A DNA stretch of 64,000 bases, taken from contig NZ_CP095732.1 in assembly GCF_020447305.1 (NCBI RefSeq), forward strand, positions 1,396,501 to 1,460,500, given 5' to 3'. Below the pieces are notes generated by a model that worked only from the letters and a program-made list of their open reading frames with translations, was not told the origin of the DNA and did not search any database. Below, one piece after another: positions 63,295 to 64,000 of this stretch (positions are counted from its first letter, which is position 1; every line of letters begins with the position of its first letter). The position numbers and the translations under genes were made by a program. The DNA is from Abyssibius alkaniclasticus (GTDB lineage Bacteria > Pseudomonadota > Alphaproteobacteria > Rhodobacterales > Rhodobacteraceae).

Positions 63295-64000
63295 CTAACC
63301 TTCGGCAAAATGGCAGGCGGCGTGGCGACCGTCTTTCAAAACACGCAATTCGGGCCGCTCTGCATGGCAGCGCGACTGCGCGATGGGGCAGCGGCTGGCG
63401 AATACACAACCGGGCGGCGGGCGCATGACCGAGGGTAGCTCGCCGGGCAGCGATGTGCCAAGGCGGGCGCGTTCGGCCACGGGGTCGGGTTCGGGCACGG
63501 CATCCTTCAATGCCTGCGCATAGGGGTGGGCGGGGCGCGCATAGAATGCATCGCGGCTGGCCAGTTCCACCGTGCGGCCAAGGCACATGACCAGAATATC
63601 ATGGCTGATATGGCGCACGATCGACAGGTTATGCGAGATGAAGACCAGCGCCAGCCCCATCTGGTCTTGCAGATCCATCAGCAGGTTCACCACTTGCGCC
63701 TGAATCGAGACATCGAGCGCCGAGACAGGCTCGTCGCAGATGATCAGCTTCGGTTTGCCGATGATGGCGCGGGCAATGCCCACGCGCTGGGCCTGCCCGC
63801 CAGACAGTTCATGCGGGTAGCGGGCGGCAAAATCGGCCGACAGGCCAACCTGTTCCAGCGCGGCCACGGCACGGTTGTGCAGTTCAGCGCGGCTTAAGCC
63901 CGGCTCGAATATCGCCAAGGGGCGGGTGATGATGCGCCCAAGCGTCATGCGCGGGTCGAGCGCGGCGACAGGGTCTTGAAAGATGATCTGCATCTCCGAG
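63295..64000 (-). CDS. Oligopeptide/dipeptide ABC transporter ATPase, 3' part
   Basis: The gene continues beyond the window end; the visible part is about 235 residues, lacking Walker A. It shows the Q-loop MQIIFQDPVAALDPR, signature [15 protein letters not shown], Walker B LIICDEPVSALD and H-loop FISHNLS, then the C-terminal oligopeptide-transporter extension with PPPGCVFASRCPIAQSRC, whose cysteines are conserved in DppF/OppF. It supplies energy for peptide import. The S9 peptidase follows in the same operon. Confidence 0.9.
   Translation of the reverse strand, partial: SEMQIIFQDPVAALDPRMTLGRIITRPLAIFEPGLSRAELHNRAVAALEQVGLSADFAARYPHELSGGQAQRVGIARAIIGKPKLIICDEPVSALDVSIQAQVVNLLMDLQDQMGLALVFISHNLSIVRHISHDILVMCLGRTVELASRDAFYARPAHPYAQALKDAVPEPDPVAERARLGTSLPGELPSVMRPPPGCVFASRCPIAQSRCHAERPELRVLKDGRHAACHFAEG

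Overview
The window is high-GC chromosomal DNA from an alphaproteobacterium, most likely a member of the Rhodobacterales (Roseobacter/Rhodobacter group). The evidence is the gene order rpmH-rnpA-yidD-ttcA-yidC-MOSC-engB-argB, the four-gene general amino-acid ABC transporter (aapJQMP, called bztABCD in Rhodobacter), an ATP12-family chaperone, the hutF-type five-step histidine pathway and an OpgB-like phosphoglycerol transferase. Almost every base is coding, many neighbouring genes share a 4-base ATGA stop/start overlap, and no phage, insertion sequence or CRISPR array was seen.

Layout. 1-5.9 kb: end of an ATP12-like gene, a hotdog thioesterase, a 446-bp AT-rich leader, then aapJQMP, closed by a perfect 29-bp-arm palindromic repeat and a terminator. 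5.9-7.8 kb (minus): sterol-desaturase-like protein, ferredoxin-like protein, SixA-type phosphatase. 7.9-13.95 kb (minus): argB, engB, a MOSC protein, yidC, ttcA, yidD, rnpA and rpmH behind a clear sigma-70 promoter. 14.1-17.9 kb (plus): TVP38-like membrane protein, a MerA/Lpd-like flavoprotein, an orphan histidine kinase, tRNA-Arg(ACG). 17.9-23.2 kb (minus): Asp/Glu-racemase-like protein, M24 hydrolase and diaminopropionate ammonia-lyase (a catabolic trio), then mtaB-dapF. 23.3-32 kb: tRNA-Lys(TTT), OpgB-like transferase, a DHA2 drug exporter facing a MarR/GbsR-type regulator, and an RND pump with its adaptor. 32-37.4 kb: msrB-msrA-selO redox operon, a DUF2461 protein, a second copy of the palindromic repeat, an aldehyde dehydrogenase and a small secreted protein. 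37.5-40.2 kb (minus): ECF sigma factor and a membrane-anchored VWA protein. 40.2-46.6 kb: hutF facing hutI-hutG-hutU across a HutC-like operator, then a DAO-type flavoprotein. 46.7-51.5 kb: DUF2254 membrane protein and phnDCEE behind a PhoB-box-like promoter. 51.5-59.9 kb (plus): a LacI-type regulator leading a seven-gene sugar operon (xylA, a TIM-barrel isomerase, a Gfo/Idh/MocA dehydrogenase and an ABC importer). 59.9-64 kb (minus): the end of a peptide ABC transporter, an S9 peptidase and a dimethylformamidase-beta-like protein.

How it fits together. Most of the window is a scavenger's kit: amino acids (aap), histidine (hut), peptides (opp/S9), phosphonates (phn), a pentose-like sugar (xyl) and perhaps an ectoine-like or diamino compound (the 18-21 kb trio). 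The remainder is ribosome, membrane and tRNA housekeeping, efflux, and methionine-sulfoxide repair. No single clearly new system stands out. The best leads are a repeat family with co-varying stems and a conserved loop, a 95-bp inverted repeat built of palindromes, the sigma/VWA pair, the diamino-acid trio, hairpins placed directly after binding-protein genes in two ABC operons, and several exact operator-like palindromes over promoters.
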